DNA from: Stercorarius parasiticus
Taxonomy: Eukaryota; Chordata; Aves; Charadriiformes; Stercorariidae
Length of the DNA stretch: 64,000 nucleotides
Assembly (NCBI GenBank): GCA_013396915.1
Contig: VWZL01002022.1
Span: forward strand, 1 to 64,000
Reading direction: 5' to 3'
Part shown: one piece after another, positions 24,986 through 37,400 of the stretch
Layout of the letters: every line of letters begins with the position of its first letter
How positions within the stretch are numbered: position 1 is the stretch's first letter
Made by a program: the position numbers and the translations under genes
The notes under the pieces: model-generated
What the model was told of the DNA's origin: nothing
Databases searched by the model: none
What the model saw: only the letters and a program-made list of their open reading frames with translations

Positions 24986-25120
24986 ATAGGACCTAACCAC
25001 ATAGCCTTCTTCCACGAGACTAGTTTGAGGACATATTTGTGTCTGGCTGAGGCCTTCCTATGAAGGTGATGACATACAAAGGATCAAAGAGATCCTGGCC
25101 AAAAGTTTTGACTCCCTCCA

Positions 25121-25176
25121 CTATATACACAAATATATGCTCTCTCTATATCTCTTATCTATATGATGATATATTC
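25121..25176. repeat. AT/CT-rich microsatellite
   Basis: Imperfect TA, CT and GAT units. Confidence 0.7.
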
Positions 25177-25949
25177 TGCTGTACTGGACTTTCTAATCTT
25201 TGCAGTTGATGGGCCTTGGGGCAAACTGCCCTGCTTGCCTCCCATTAGTCTACATGTACAGCCTGACAAAACTGCATCATGCTAGAAATATGATGAATTT
25301 TATATGCTTACCCACATTGCAACACAGGGAATTCTGTCTGAAATTAGCAGAGAAAGTCTAGGGCTATCACAATCTGTCAACATTTACTGCATTTTAAGCT
25401 CTCCCGGAAACACATCTGAGTCTCATGTTGCACAATTACCAGGAAGTTCCAGCATGAAGGACTTCTTAGTGAAGCCACTTCTGGGAGCAGGTGTTGCTTC
25501 TCCATGGCTCCATCAACCCAAAAGAGAAGAAAGCCTTTCCACCGTATGCTGACCTCCTTGTCTGTGTTGACACTGCCAGTTCCCTTCTCCAGGCACGTGG
25601 AAGTAGTACTGCCCTTACACAGAAGCTGCTGTCCCACCTACCCTGAAACCTATGGTGCAGGCAGCTTCTAAAGAAAGTGGAGTAGAAGAGTCAAGTTCCT
25701 GGTTTGTACTGTGGTACAATATAGTGCATGAATTCGTTGCATGGAAGTATTACTTCTGCTGTCATTTTTCCTCCCTCACGTAACAACGAGCTTTGGGGGT
25801 ATATATTATCAGTGCTCAAACAGTACATTTTGTTTATATGCTATTTAAAAAGGCATCTCTGCCTGCAAGTGCAATTAAGCAAGAAATTGAGATAATTGCT
25901 ATTCTCAATTTTCCATTTGCAGAATGAAATGGAGAACTTTCACTTTTTA

Positions 25950-25981
25950 AAATATATACATATATCTATCTATACACACAA
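25950..25981. repeat. TA/TATC/CA microsatellite
   Basis: Short run of TATATACATATATC, then CTAT units, then CACACA. Confidence 0.75.
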
Positions 25982-26039
25982 AGGGAAGAACAACTAACTA
26001 AAATGTAGCAAGTACTTTGTAGAAATAGCAGTAAAGAAT

Positions 26040-26560
26040 TTTCAGCTTTATGGTGTTGTCCAGGAGGTAAGGCAGATAATAGCTTTCTCTGATAAAAGTT
26101 TCCCGGTCACAGAAAAGCATTTAATAGCAGCAATACCTGAAGTGCATACAGTGCAACTTTAAGTGTCACCTGAGCTGGGGAACAGTTGGACATATTCATA
26201 GGGGCTTTTTGATAACCCCAGGACATAATGTGTGCTCTGATCATTTACAATAGGAATGCTTTTCATATGCACGACCTACTATGCATTTTAACTGGGAAAG
26301 GCAAGGTACTTATCAAGATAACACTGACAGGTGGCAGAGCAACTTGAACGGTACAAGATAGAAATTCTCAGCCAGTGGGTGGCAAGAGAAAATCGGGTAA
26401 CGCTGACTGGTGTAAGCTGATAGTCTCCAATTACAGCCTCCTGATTGTACAAAATAGGACATTGGGAGAGACCTGGACACTAATGCTGCTAATTCTTATT
26501 TCACCCCCATTGGAGTTCCTTGATTTTCCTTAGAGCATCCTTTCACACTGAATGGAACCA
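26040..26560. promoter_or_regulatory. Candidate distal enhancer (motif-dense, non-repetitive)
   Basis: This stretch has complex, non-repetitive sequence with a compact motif group at 26310-26333: TTATC and GATAA as an inverted GATA-type pair (26310-26314 and 26317-26321), then an E-box CAGGTG at 26328-26333. Such clustering is typical of vertebrate enhancers, but motifs this short also occur by chance. No open frame explains the sequence. The call is inference and depends on showing conservation in other birds. Confidence 0.25.
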
Positions 26561-27124
26561 TGCTTTGTGCAGCAACATTCAGGATTACTTTGAGATGAAA
26601 CGACTGAGAATAACCGGTCTTTTCCTTGTCTGCTTACAAAAGAACAATTATTAGATTGTGAATCATATGGCTGCAACTAATCTGTTAAAATGAAGACAGG
26701 TATTTTTCAGGTGTCCTGAGTCATGGTTTCCTTTTATATCATTTTTCCTTTGTCACATTTTGTTTTACCTTCTCCATGACCTGCATAAACTAAAAATAAT
26801 TCATGGATGATGCATTATCCTTAGTTTTTTAGCTGTTAAGTTTATAGTAAGTTCTCTTTCTTATACCTTTTCACCACCAAACAAAGCAGGAACGCAAGTT
26901 AGACTTAGATCTGAGCTTTTTTACATGATATCAGGGTTTTTTTTGGAGAGGAAACAAGTATTTGATGGATATAAAGAGATGGCTTTTCCTAGATTTTCTT
27001 TCCTTCAATTTTACTTACTACTATGTAATGAAACTGTTTCACTAAGATTGCTTGCAAACGTCACCAGCACATTTTAGCTGTTTTGGACTATTTTTCTAAA
27101 TCAAAATAGTCAGAAACTCAACAC

Positions 27125-27144
27125 CCTACCCACCCCCACCCCCT
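27125..27144. repeat. C-rich run (CCACCC type)
   Basis: ACCC units rising to CCCCC; low complexity. Confidence 0.7.
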
Positions 27145-27331
27145 TGCCAGTTATTTCAGATTTACAGTCCTTTTGTTTTGGCAGCTTACAGCCACCTGAG
27201 AGAACAGGTAAAGTTGATCCTTCACATTTCCTTATGTGTCTCTAAAGTACTCAACACTGTCTCAGTACTGTGCCAGTATTAGTAGCAACAAAATAGTGGC
27301 GGTCAGATTTAAAGTTGCTTTTAACTTTGTC

Positions 27332-27355
27332 CACACACATGCACGTGCACACGTG
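27332..27355. promoter_or_regulatory. Alternating CA/TG tract with two CACGTG E-boxes
   Basis: All 24 bases alternate pyrimidine and purine. CACGTG occurs at 27342-27347 and again at 27350-27355, separated by only 2 bp. CACGTG binds bHLH factors such as USF, MITF and CLOCK/BMAL1 (known). Whether it is used here is unknown; it could simply be a decayed CA repeat with transitions. Confidence 0.35.
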
Positions 27356-29912
27356 AATTATAAACACACAGACATCTCTTGACAGAAATACATGATTGCT
27401 AGCTTTAATCACCTCTCAATAAATGAAAATTGTTTAAAAAATGCCTCTGTATTATCTGATAATGTATGGGGTTTACTGCAGTTTGCATTAAGTGTGAGTT
27501 AATCTCTCACAAAATAATGTTTTACTAAGTCTCAAGGTTGGCTGTAGGACACACCATCTTAGTTAATATCACACAGGAGATCAGTTATTTCCCATTGTGA
27601 TTCCCAATTGGCATCTTGCAGTGAGCTTGTTTATTGCTCCGCAGCAGAATGGATTGTCTGTCGTTAAGTACAAAAAAGCTGCATAAAAATAGTGTTAAGT
27701 CTCTGGCTTAAGCTGACAAATTCTAGGGAAGTCTAAATTAAAGATGAAGTATCAGAATAGCACTTGTTATGTGCAGTAATATTACCTTGGAATGGGAAAG
27801 GAATAGAGGGCAGGCAATAGCTTTTGTCTAGCCATTACCATGACAGTCTTTTACTTGGATTCAGAATAGTAAGAGCTCTTTAAAAGGTCCTTGTTTTTCC
27901 TTTTCAGATTTGAACAAAACGATGTAAGTGGGCCAGTACTTGTAGGCCAGCTTTTGGTCCAATTACAATTTTAAATGGTTGAGTTACAAGAAGAGTAGGT
28001 TTCTAAAGGAGATGTTGACTGAGCAACCAGACAGCACATTTGTAATGTTAGGAAGATGATAAAATCAGTTCTTCAGGAGAACAGCAAACCTTCTTGACTT
28101 GAGAGGCATTGGATTAACCGGTTTAAAAGGCACGGGTCTGATATAAGTACTCCACAAGTAGTCTTAAAAATCCAGTATAATGAAACTTTTGCTTTCTCTG
28201 TGTCAACTGAATCCTTAAAGACATCCAGTGAGATAAATAACATTTAGATATAGAATTAAAAAACAAGCATGCCGAAACAAACCCTAAACAAGGGACATAT
28301 TCTGGTTGCTGAGACAAGATGGAAATATAAGAGTAGATAGACGGGTGAGAGGGGAAAAAGTGCTCTTCCAGAAGAGCAGAAGATGTCAAAGGAAGACGGA
28401 CATGGCTGCGAAACAAAATAAGAAAAATGCCTCAAAAAGGGTCAAGTAAGAGAGAGAACAAAGAAGAGTAGTGTTTGCTGGATAAATTACACACCTAGAA
28501 GAACTAAAAATGAAATTTTATTTCAGAGCAATGTTATGCATTTTGGTACTCCCTTGAAGAGGAGAACATAAAATGAAGAATAAACCCAAGACAATTCGTA
28601 TTTCTCCAAACTCTTGGGTTCACAGCAGGACTAGGTTAACAAAACCATGTCTATCCCATCAGCCACTTCTCCTCCCAGTACTGTTTCCAGGCATACAGAA
28701 ATATGTGTTAGTCAGAAGACAAACTCCTGAGCAGCCTACCTGAGGGAAAGAATAATCTCATCCAATTGAAAAAAATTGGAGGATCTTATTCTAAACTCAA
28801 ACACACATGGGTGGAAAAGAAGAAAGATTTGCAGAACTATTATTTCTACCAGTTACTATTCAAGGCTCAGATGAAATCACCTAGCATGGACTGCTTAAAT
28901 CAGGAGAGTCGCTTAAACTTTGTGTATGGACAGTAGAAAAAAAATAGCACCTCCAGGCCACTAGTGTTCTAATTTATTTGTGGAAATGTCTTTCTCTGGT
29001 GGCAACTATGCTCCTAAAATAGACATAATCGGCTAATGCAAGGTGAAGGGATTCGAATCTGTGCTCTAAATATCGCTAATTGTCCTTGCTCTGTGTCACT
29101 ATGTTTATTCAGTACCTCAGTAATAGTAAGATTTTCTCTATGCAGGGACTCTTCTCAATAAAAATCTATCCTTGTGAAGCTGCACAACTTCTGCACAGGC
29201 TCTGCATGGAGTGGTTGCTATTTTTTCAGCAAGGAAGTGGGTTGCAGCTATAGAGAACAAAGTTTGGCTTCTATTTTCAAAGCCCGAGGCTCCAGTCCGC
29301 AGTCAAAGTCAAGCTCTTGCTGCCTGAGTTGTGTAGTGTTTAAATAAAAGTAATCTCAGTGTTAAATTCAAGCTCTCTATGCCATAGCAATGAAAATAAC
29401 ATACTGTGCCTGGGAAATGCCTGTAGGGATGGAGCCGTGCAGCTGGAAGCAAGTGTGTGCATACAAACGGCAAACAGGGAGAGAGGAGCCCTCCTTGAGC
29501 ACTGGACTTTTTGTGGTTCCTGAAGGTCGTGTGGCTTAGTGGTTTGGTTGTTGTTGCAGCAGTGGGTGGCTGGACAAACCCACCCCCTTCCATGCATAGA
29601 TCCTAGGAGACCACTAGGAGAATTTTTCTTCATCTTTTCTGGCTGATTTTGAATAGGAAGCTTTAAGGCACAAATAAACCACTGTCTCTGAACTAATATG
29701 ACCCAATTTCATATTTATTTATGAATAGGTATTGCACATTGCTCTTATCGAAATGAATAAACCCATGTTAATAAGAATTTTAAGTACTTGAAGAGCCCAT
29801 CTGTACATGTCTGTCAAAATATAAAAAAAGTAATTACATCATAAGTATATCCCAGAAGCAGTGTACTTAGCATTAAAAAAAAAGAAAGAAAAAAAACCAA
29901 AAGAAGGTCTCT

Positions 29913-30298
29913 GTGTCAGGGCCCTGAGGGCACCGATAGGCCTTAGTGGCCCTGACCAACTCCACCTGCGACCCTGACCCACATAGGCCTGGGTGCCCCA
30001 TTTCAGCTCAGCCTGCAGTTGTTGCTGAGCTGAGTTTTAGATGGATCTGTGCCTTGTCCCCAGCTGATGGTGGCCGAATTTCCTGGGTTGACTTGACCTT
30101 GGTCCTGACTCGTCATCTCAAGTTCATCTCATTTTCACTGGACTGTTGATAAGATCCACTGCTGTGACTATCCTGCCCTGCCTCCCTGCTCGGGTCATCC
30201 AGGATGGTGCCTGTCCATGAGGACACAGTCTGTTTTGGAGTCACCCTTGGCTCCTGCTTGTCTTCCTTTGCAGAGCAGCTCCTGCTGTTCCCTGACAC
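29913..30298. repeat. GC-rich block bounded by 9-bp inverted repeat; possible solo LTR
   Basis: A 386-bp GC-rich island sits abruptly in AT-rich DNA. Its ends are GTGTCAGGG (29913-29921) and CCCTGACAC (30290-30298), a perfect 9-bp inverted repeat; taken from 29914 to 30297 it starts TG and ends CA like a retroviral LTR, and the length is normal for a solo LTR. Against this, I see no AATAAA inside and no matching target-site duplication in the flanks. A 67-codon frame (29946-30149) is not recognised. It could also be another repeat class or a fragment of a retroposed transcript. Confidence 0.4.
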
Positions 30299-31418
30299 CC
30301 CCACTCTTTAAAAAATCTTTATTGATATGAATGATGTATAAGGTAGATCATTCAGAGGGATGAATGTATGGACCACTCTGTTACTAGAACAGGAATGTAG
30401 AAGTAAAACTCTGTTCTGAACCACTGTAATCGCTGAAGAAAATAGTAGTTGTTTATAGTGCTCATTGTTTATCTGGACTTCTTCTATTTGGAAAGATGCT
30501 TCTGTACAGCACCGTGGAGTTTACCATAAAATTTATCTAAGGAGTTCCATTAAAAATATATTCAAAGTTTTATTTGCCATTTTAATTTTTTTTAAGTACA
30601 TGATTCTCTTTATTTTTAGGAAACAATAAAACTTTCTAAGCAAGATATTATTTTCTGCTCATAGATATCTGCTCTATGAGGAATAATTAGTAATATCGAA
30701 CTAAAATGTTCTCAGATCCCCTTTTGTTCCTTTCATCAAAGAGGAGAAAAGGGATTATTTTGTCTTTCTAGTCCTTGCAATTTGTTTGTCTTCTAGCATC
30801 AACTGAATTGACAATCCAAACAATGTTTTTACAAGCAAATGATGCTGTCAATAGTCTTGCACTAGACCTTTTCTTGTCACGGGAGAGGGAGGGTTAGTCG
30901 GTGTCTGGTTATAGCTGTCTGATTCTGAAGGCTAGTCTCAGTGCCAGGCAATCCTAACTTTCACTTGTACAGGTGCGTTCTTTACAGCAGAGGAAGGCTG
31001 GTGTAGTGCAGCAATGTGTCCCACTATGAGAGGATGCTCATGGAAGATGTGATGCCTGGAGATCAGCGGAAGCTCAGATGCATTGGTTCTAATGACTTTC
31101 TGATGTAAGGATCCCTCAGGTTTGCCAACTATTTGAAGCAGAAGCCTGGCTTAAGTATCTAGTCTGCTGCCTCTAAATAATTCCCTTGCCACTATATATT
31201 AAGACTCTGCTTAGACTTCCAAACACCTGGAGAGTTATATGTTTTCGTGCAGGCTTTTAAACAACAGACTGGGGGACAAGGGCATCAGTATACCTTATTT
31301 CATGGTACAGACGACGCAGAGGAAATCTCTCTAACCCCTATAACTGATTTTATACACCCTTTAAAGGGGTTTTCAATAGGTTCTTTGTTGTTGAATAAAC
31401 TTCCTTATAAAGTAGGAA

Positions 31419-31433
31419 TTTTTTTTTTTTTTT
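31419..31433. repeat. Poly-T tract (15 T)
   Basis: Perfect homopolymer of 15 T. Confidence 0.8.
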
Positions 31434-34400
31434 AAGCCAGCAGCAGTGATGAAATCAGAGTAATAGGAATAAAAAGCGAAAAAAAGGGAGAAGTGGTTCA
31501 ACCAGACCCTTGGACTACAATGCATGTGCTTTGAGGTCAGATTTATTAATACAATTTCATTAACGTCTCAGAACCACAATTGCATTGTTAGTAACACAGA
31601 TTTCCTAATTGCAAGGACTAGAATACTGCTGTCTTAATTTGGGGTCTTTGGGGCTTAATGTTGTGATGGGAGAAATAATATTATAACATGCTTACTTCTC
31701 AGTATCATCTGGTAAACTTTGACTTTTAGCATTGTAATTTCACTATTTCTGTTCGTATTCGACATTCATTGTCTCATTCTTGTGTGGAAACCCTCTACAT
31801 ATATTTCTTTTAAGATTTTTCTAGCTGGTTTATAATCTTACTTAACATGCACAGAGAACATTCTTCCAATCACTGATTCTGAATCCCAAAATAAAGACAG
31901 GGATCCTTACACTTACAGTTAGGTTAATAAAGACTTAATTTAGAAGCTTGAAGTTTTGGTGCACTGAAATATATATCATTAGAGCTCTTACATGCAACAT
32001 CTGCTTACATCCTATAATGTCATCCTGTTGTAAGTGAACATTTAATCCTAACTCATTATGCCTCTCCAAGCAAGCTGCAGCTCTGAAACCTAGGAAGGAG
32101 ATTTGCTTCTGTTCACAGAGACTGATGCAATCTGTAATTAGAACCCCATACTCTTCCCAGCTGCTGTTGCTGGCACAGTTGCATTTGAGAATGATGTAAT
32201 ATAACTTCTATTGCAGCACTTCCTACTCTTTTCAGTAGAATGTACAAGCTCGCTAGGTTGAAACTCACCCGTGCCAGTCACTAGCCCTTATTTTCTATTT
32301 AACTTTGTGCAGAGTTAAAAGGGGCTGGCTTTAGGTATCAGTGCCATCCAGTACAGAAGTTGGTTATTAAATGAAGGAGAGCAACAGCTGAACTCAGTAG
32401 AAAATGCCTGAAATGCATAATAATAGCGTAACTTAGAATCGTATTTGCATAGGTCTAGGTCATACATCTAAAACTAAAGTATGTAACTGTTATTACAGAA
32501 TGAGGAGCTGCAATTCTGGAAAGCAATGCCTCCAAAAAGTGGTTATAGCAGACAAGAAACTGTCCAGTGTGATGCTTCAGTAAAAGGGCAAAACAAATTT
32601 TAGAATTACAGATAAGGAAAGAGTGACTCATATTTAGGATACATTTAGGTAATTCTACATCTGAACGTGGCTTAGATCAGATTGTTAGCTGCAAATCACT
32701 CTTATTTTTGTTTCTAAATCTATGTTAAAAACCGTGGAAGAAAAAGAATGAGGTATTTTTTGTCTCATAAAGACAAATGTTTTTAAACTAGAGAAACTAG
32801 TTCAAAGCAGCTTCTAATTAGCTAGAACTAGATCAAGATTTATGAAGACAGACAAATCTGTTTTTTTTTTTATTAAAGAGGGGACTGAGAAATTACTTAT
32901 TTCCGTGAATAGGTTTCTGAGGAGAATAGTGGGTGGTAAAAGTCTAAAACTTATCAATGATAGGAAGGACAACAGCCAATTTCTAGAAACATAAATCAAG
33001 CAAATTCAAATGCTTGAAAAGCACAAGTTTGCAAATGTTACTTTCTCACAGATTTTAATCTCTGGAACAGCATAGGTATCAATGTGACCAGTCCTTCAAA
33101 ACTAAGTTCCTAAAATCAGGGTTAGGTACTCTGAAAGATATGTTTTAGCCAAAAACAAGTCAGTGAGCACACTGGAAAGCTAATTGCATAAAATTTAATA
33201 TGAAGGAGTTCAGACCGGAAGACTTAATGATTCCTTTTAGCCATGGAAGTCTGTGAAGCCAACCAAAAGACTCCAGTTGACCTCAGTAGATTTTTTTTTT
33301 TCTGTAAAGATAACTAAGAGCATTAGCCTTCTTAGGCCACACACCAATAATTTAATTACTTCCCATTCTCAGTAAACTTTCCAGAAGAATCACATTCTAC
33401 CAGGATTAAACACATCTATATTTTAGTGAAGAGATAACAGACTTCACACAGAGGAATACAGGAGATATTGAACTGTATATACACAAGTGAATTACAGCAC
33501 CTGGTATCAAATCAATGGACCATCTCTGGTATATCTAGGTAGAAATGACCTGATGGCCTTCAAGTGTATACAGCAAGTTAGAAACACATCTGTATTCTGC
33601 TGGCAAAAAGAAGAGATTGTTGTTCAGGATGTGTTAGCTAAACAGAGTGATTGAATTTAATTGCCAGTCCAGCATTTCTTGTTCAAACTGTTTTGAAAGT
33701 AGCCCTGCATGATGGCACATCTGTGAGGGAGGTGTAATATTTTGCCCATCAAAAGAGCTGAGAAGGCAAAAACCTTCAATATTTTCCTTGTCAGCTGATA
33801 TGAGGAACACGAGTTAATGAAATAGGTTTTGAGATTGTTTCAGTAAATGGCTTGCTAAGATAGGTTTCCTCCCTTCTACAATATGGAAAATTGGAAGAGA
33901 AGAGAGATTCTGTAATTGTCTGAGATGTTTTTTGCTGGAGCCCCTATCTGCATATAGATGTTTCCATTTTTTTATTGTTACTGCAGAATATAGACCTGGA
34001 AACAATCCATGGATCATTAGTCATAATGAAATTTCAGAAAACAAGGGGACAAAACCAGTTTCCAATCCCTCTTGCTTTCCTTTTTCCTCTCTCCAAAAAT
34101 AATCCTGTATGGTGCTGCATTAAGGAGCATAAATTGGACAGACTCTGTTCCCTGTTACAGCTGTATAGCCCCCTTGCCACCTGTAAGATGGTCCACATGG
34201 GCATCGCAGAATTTATTTCCACATATCTTGCAATTAATATCAAGTGATTCTTTAAACATGTGGTTCAAATTCTGTGGGGAATTTTATAACAAGATTTTAG
34301 TTTCCTGACAGCACTTCAACTAAAATAGTTTCAAATATGCAGTAAAAGGGAAAATAGTTGCTGTGGGATAAACTTAAGGGTCATTTTTTAAAAGGACACA

Positions 34401-37400
34401 TTCAGATACAAGAGTAATGCTCCCTTCTGAGCTAAGGGACCTATTCTCCAGCCTGTGAGTCTGTATTTCCTGATAATGTTAATCAGAGTTATATATGCGT
34501 ACTGAGTGGAGGCTAGATCCTTAATTGTCCTAATTATATTGTTTGGAGTGAGGTGTTTTTCTGTTGGGCGTTTTTTTTTTCTTTCTTTTTTTCCTTTGAA
34601 AACTTAAGTGTTTCTTCCATTCTTACTCAGTTTAGACAAATATGCAAAAATGAGGGGCAAAGATGCCCTACGGGACTTTCATTTACTCAAAAGGATGCTG
34701 GCTGCACAAAAGAACAAGAATACAAACCTGACTCTTACCGTTAATCAACAGAATTTAAAAAAAATATAAAAGCAGTTGTGCTTCCCTTCTAATAACATAG
34801 TAAACTGTTGTGGAAATCATTCTATGATCCTAAGATTCTAACCTGATGTGGAAATCTGGAGAACATGAAGACAAATGTTTTATTATATGATTAATGCTGT
34901 GATTTCATTTCTTAGATAGATGCTAAACACAGCATCATTCCAAGATTCCTCTCACAATCCGTGGAAAAGGATCTAAATGAAAATAAAGCCATGCTATAGC
35001 TAGCAACACATTCTTTATGTTGACCCATGAGCAACCTGAAGAAGAAAATACCACAACCTTTTCCTTGTTACTGGTCCTAATGCATGGAAGATAATTTCCC
35101 CTATAGAAGCAACCCCATAAACACCTATCATCCTTATCATACTGTCTGCACTACTATGATCTGCAGGTGAGACTGAAGCCAGCACCAGTATGTGTAGATG
35201 GAGCAGTGACACTCTGGGATCCTGCCTAGGTCGATGTGCAAGCAAGCCATGAAAGGACTGTGAAGCTGGGGTTAGTTTCTGACCAAGGGACATTCCCAGC
35301 AGCTGCTTCCTAGCAAACAAATGGAATTTGGAGCACAGAATATCCACCATGAGTTGCAGACATAACAGGACTGATTTACTACGGTGTTATTTCAGTTTTA
35401 TGGTGATATGACACAACTGAATCGCTGCATCAGTCTCAGCAGTTCTTTGTTTTCTTTTTGTTGACAGAAGACAGACTACATGATGCTATCTTCATCTATG
35501 TGGAATACAGAATATTTTGTTCCTCCTTTACAGTTTATTTAAAAGCAATTAAAATTTATCTAAAACCTGTTTGAACAGTGTGCTTAAGACATCCAAGTTT
35601 ATGAAAGGTCAATGCAATAAAGAAACTGCTGTGTTTGATCCAATGGCTGTGTCACTCTTGCTGATCTTCTGAGTTAGATTGTACAATTCCTTAAGAAAAT
35701 GCAGTTACAGCATATGTGTTACTCAAAACCGCCACCAGACAGGATGCAGTGCATGTATGCAGAAGGGTGGTGGCTGTCCTTGTCACCACTTTTTTCCCTG
35801 GCAGGCTCTTGAGTCAGGACGGGCAGATCATAACCAAGATTTATTAGAAAGATTATTGTTCATTAATTTTTTGTTGTTAAAAGAATCTAGCTGTTGCTAT
35901 TAATACCAGACAGCTGTTCACATAGTACATTTACATTTACTCATACAGGTAACACACACACACTCAGCTACCCATGGGTGCAACAATGAGGAGGCCAACC
36001 AAGAAGTCCACTCAGAATTGGAAGGTCACACTGACGCACCAGTGGCCTCTACTTACGAGTTCAGAAAGTCCCCCAAGAGGTGTTGAACATGTAATCCTGT
36101 TGGTTTTGACTGCCCATAGCAGCCACTGTATACTTTCATGTGGGCTGACCCATCGCACAGCCTGTTGTTGATGTGTGTGTTGGTGGCCTTGCAAAAATTT
36201 GGCCGACTCCTGGTGTTCTGAGTTTATCAGGTCTCAGATTTGTCAGGATCACTAGTCTCCGCAGCTTAACTCTGTCCTCTTAAATGTCTCCTGCCCACCC
36301 CTCCCCCCAACCCAGCCTGACGTCTTTTTATTTTTAGATTACTGTGAAATAAAAGTGAAGTCATACAATTGTAGGATTATTTTCCTCCTTGCTGAAAACA
36401 TCTTTTCCTTTCTGCTGGGAGCTATTTGCATTATGTCATTTCAGAATGTGTTACTTTTCAGAAATTCCAATATAGCAGGCATATATGGAATTAATATAAT
36501 GTGGCCTGGTAATGTGCAATATCGGTTTGTCACTATTAAAAATGTCAAATAGTCCCCCAACATTTTCTACAGTCAGGAATCAAGGTAAAGTTTTTCCAAC
36601 TAGGGAGCTATGAAAGTCTCCTGCTTCCCTATTCTGCAAATTACTGAACACCACTTTTCTGCTTATAAATGTGAGAGAAAAAGGAAACAGCCAAAAAAAT
36701 TACACAACTAAAAAAGGCCCATTGTTCTGAATCGTAAAACTGCCAAAAAGGTAAATTGCAGGTCTGAAAATGAATTTATTAAAAGAAGATGGAAGACCTG
36801 TTTTTTTCAAACCTTCCAATAGAGGCACTAAATCAAATCCCAAATCTTCAGTAGCAGATATTAGACGTCAAGCTTACGGCTCCCACATTTATCTCCCCAT
36901 GCTCTGGGTGTAGCTTGGTTCAGTGCTGGAAAGAAGAGGGCTGCTATAATTAAGATGCAAAGACATTGTCTATATGTTCTTTCTCACACTATCTGCATTG
37001 TTAGTCCTTGAAACCCAGGCATCTGAGATTCAAAAAAAACTTAATGCAGGGAAAAGTAATATTTATTAAAGCAAAAGCTGCTGATATTTGCAACTTATTT
37101 GGGAAATCAGAGCATTATGTTTTCACCATTTCTCAAAAAATCTTTATTAAGTTATTCTTCTTGAAAAAAATAAGTTGAAGGCGTTCATCATTTCTTCTAT
37201 TAGTTCCCTATGGTATCCTTCTGAAAATGTTTCCTTTTAAAATTCAAACACAAAGCTCACTACTGTTTTGTCAGATACTGCTGTGGATATTTCTGAAGAG
37301 TGATATATAGTCTGTAAACTCTCTTACAAGTAAAGGGATTCAAAATGAAAATGGATCACAGCAAATTACAAAGACGACCTTAAAAATACAGAGTTCAGGC

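Larger units (their letters stand above)
23681..29911. other. AT-rich non-coding with candidate regulatory stretch, no gene seen
   Basis: Holds T/G-rich tracts (24919-24985), AT microsatellites (25121-25176, 25950-25981), a C-rich run (27125-27144), a CA/TG alternating tract with two E-boxes (27332-27355) and the motif-dense stretch 26040-26560. No open frame longer than about 100 codons and none recognised. Confidence 0.6.

Noticed and set aside
34817..34840. ATTCTATGATCCTAAGATTC resembling a CR1 tail
   Set aside because: No CR1 body precedes it; an octamer match alone is too short. Similar lone TCATAGAAT matches near 1732 and 17632 were dismissed for the same reason.
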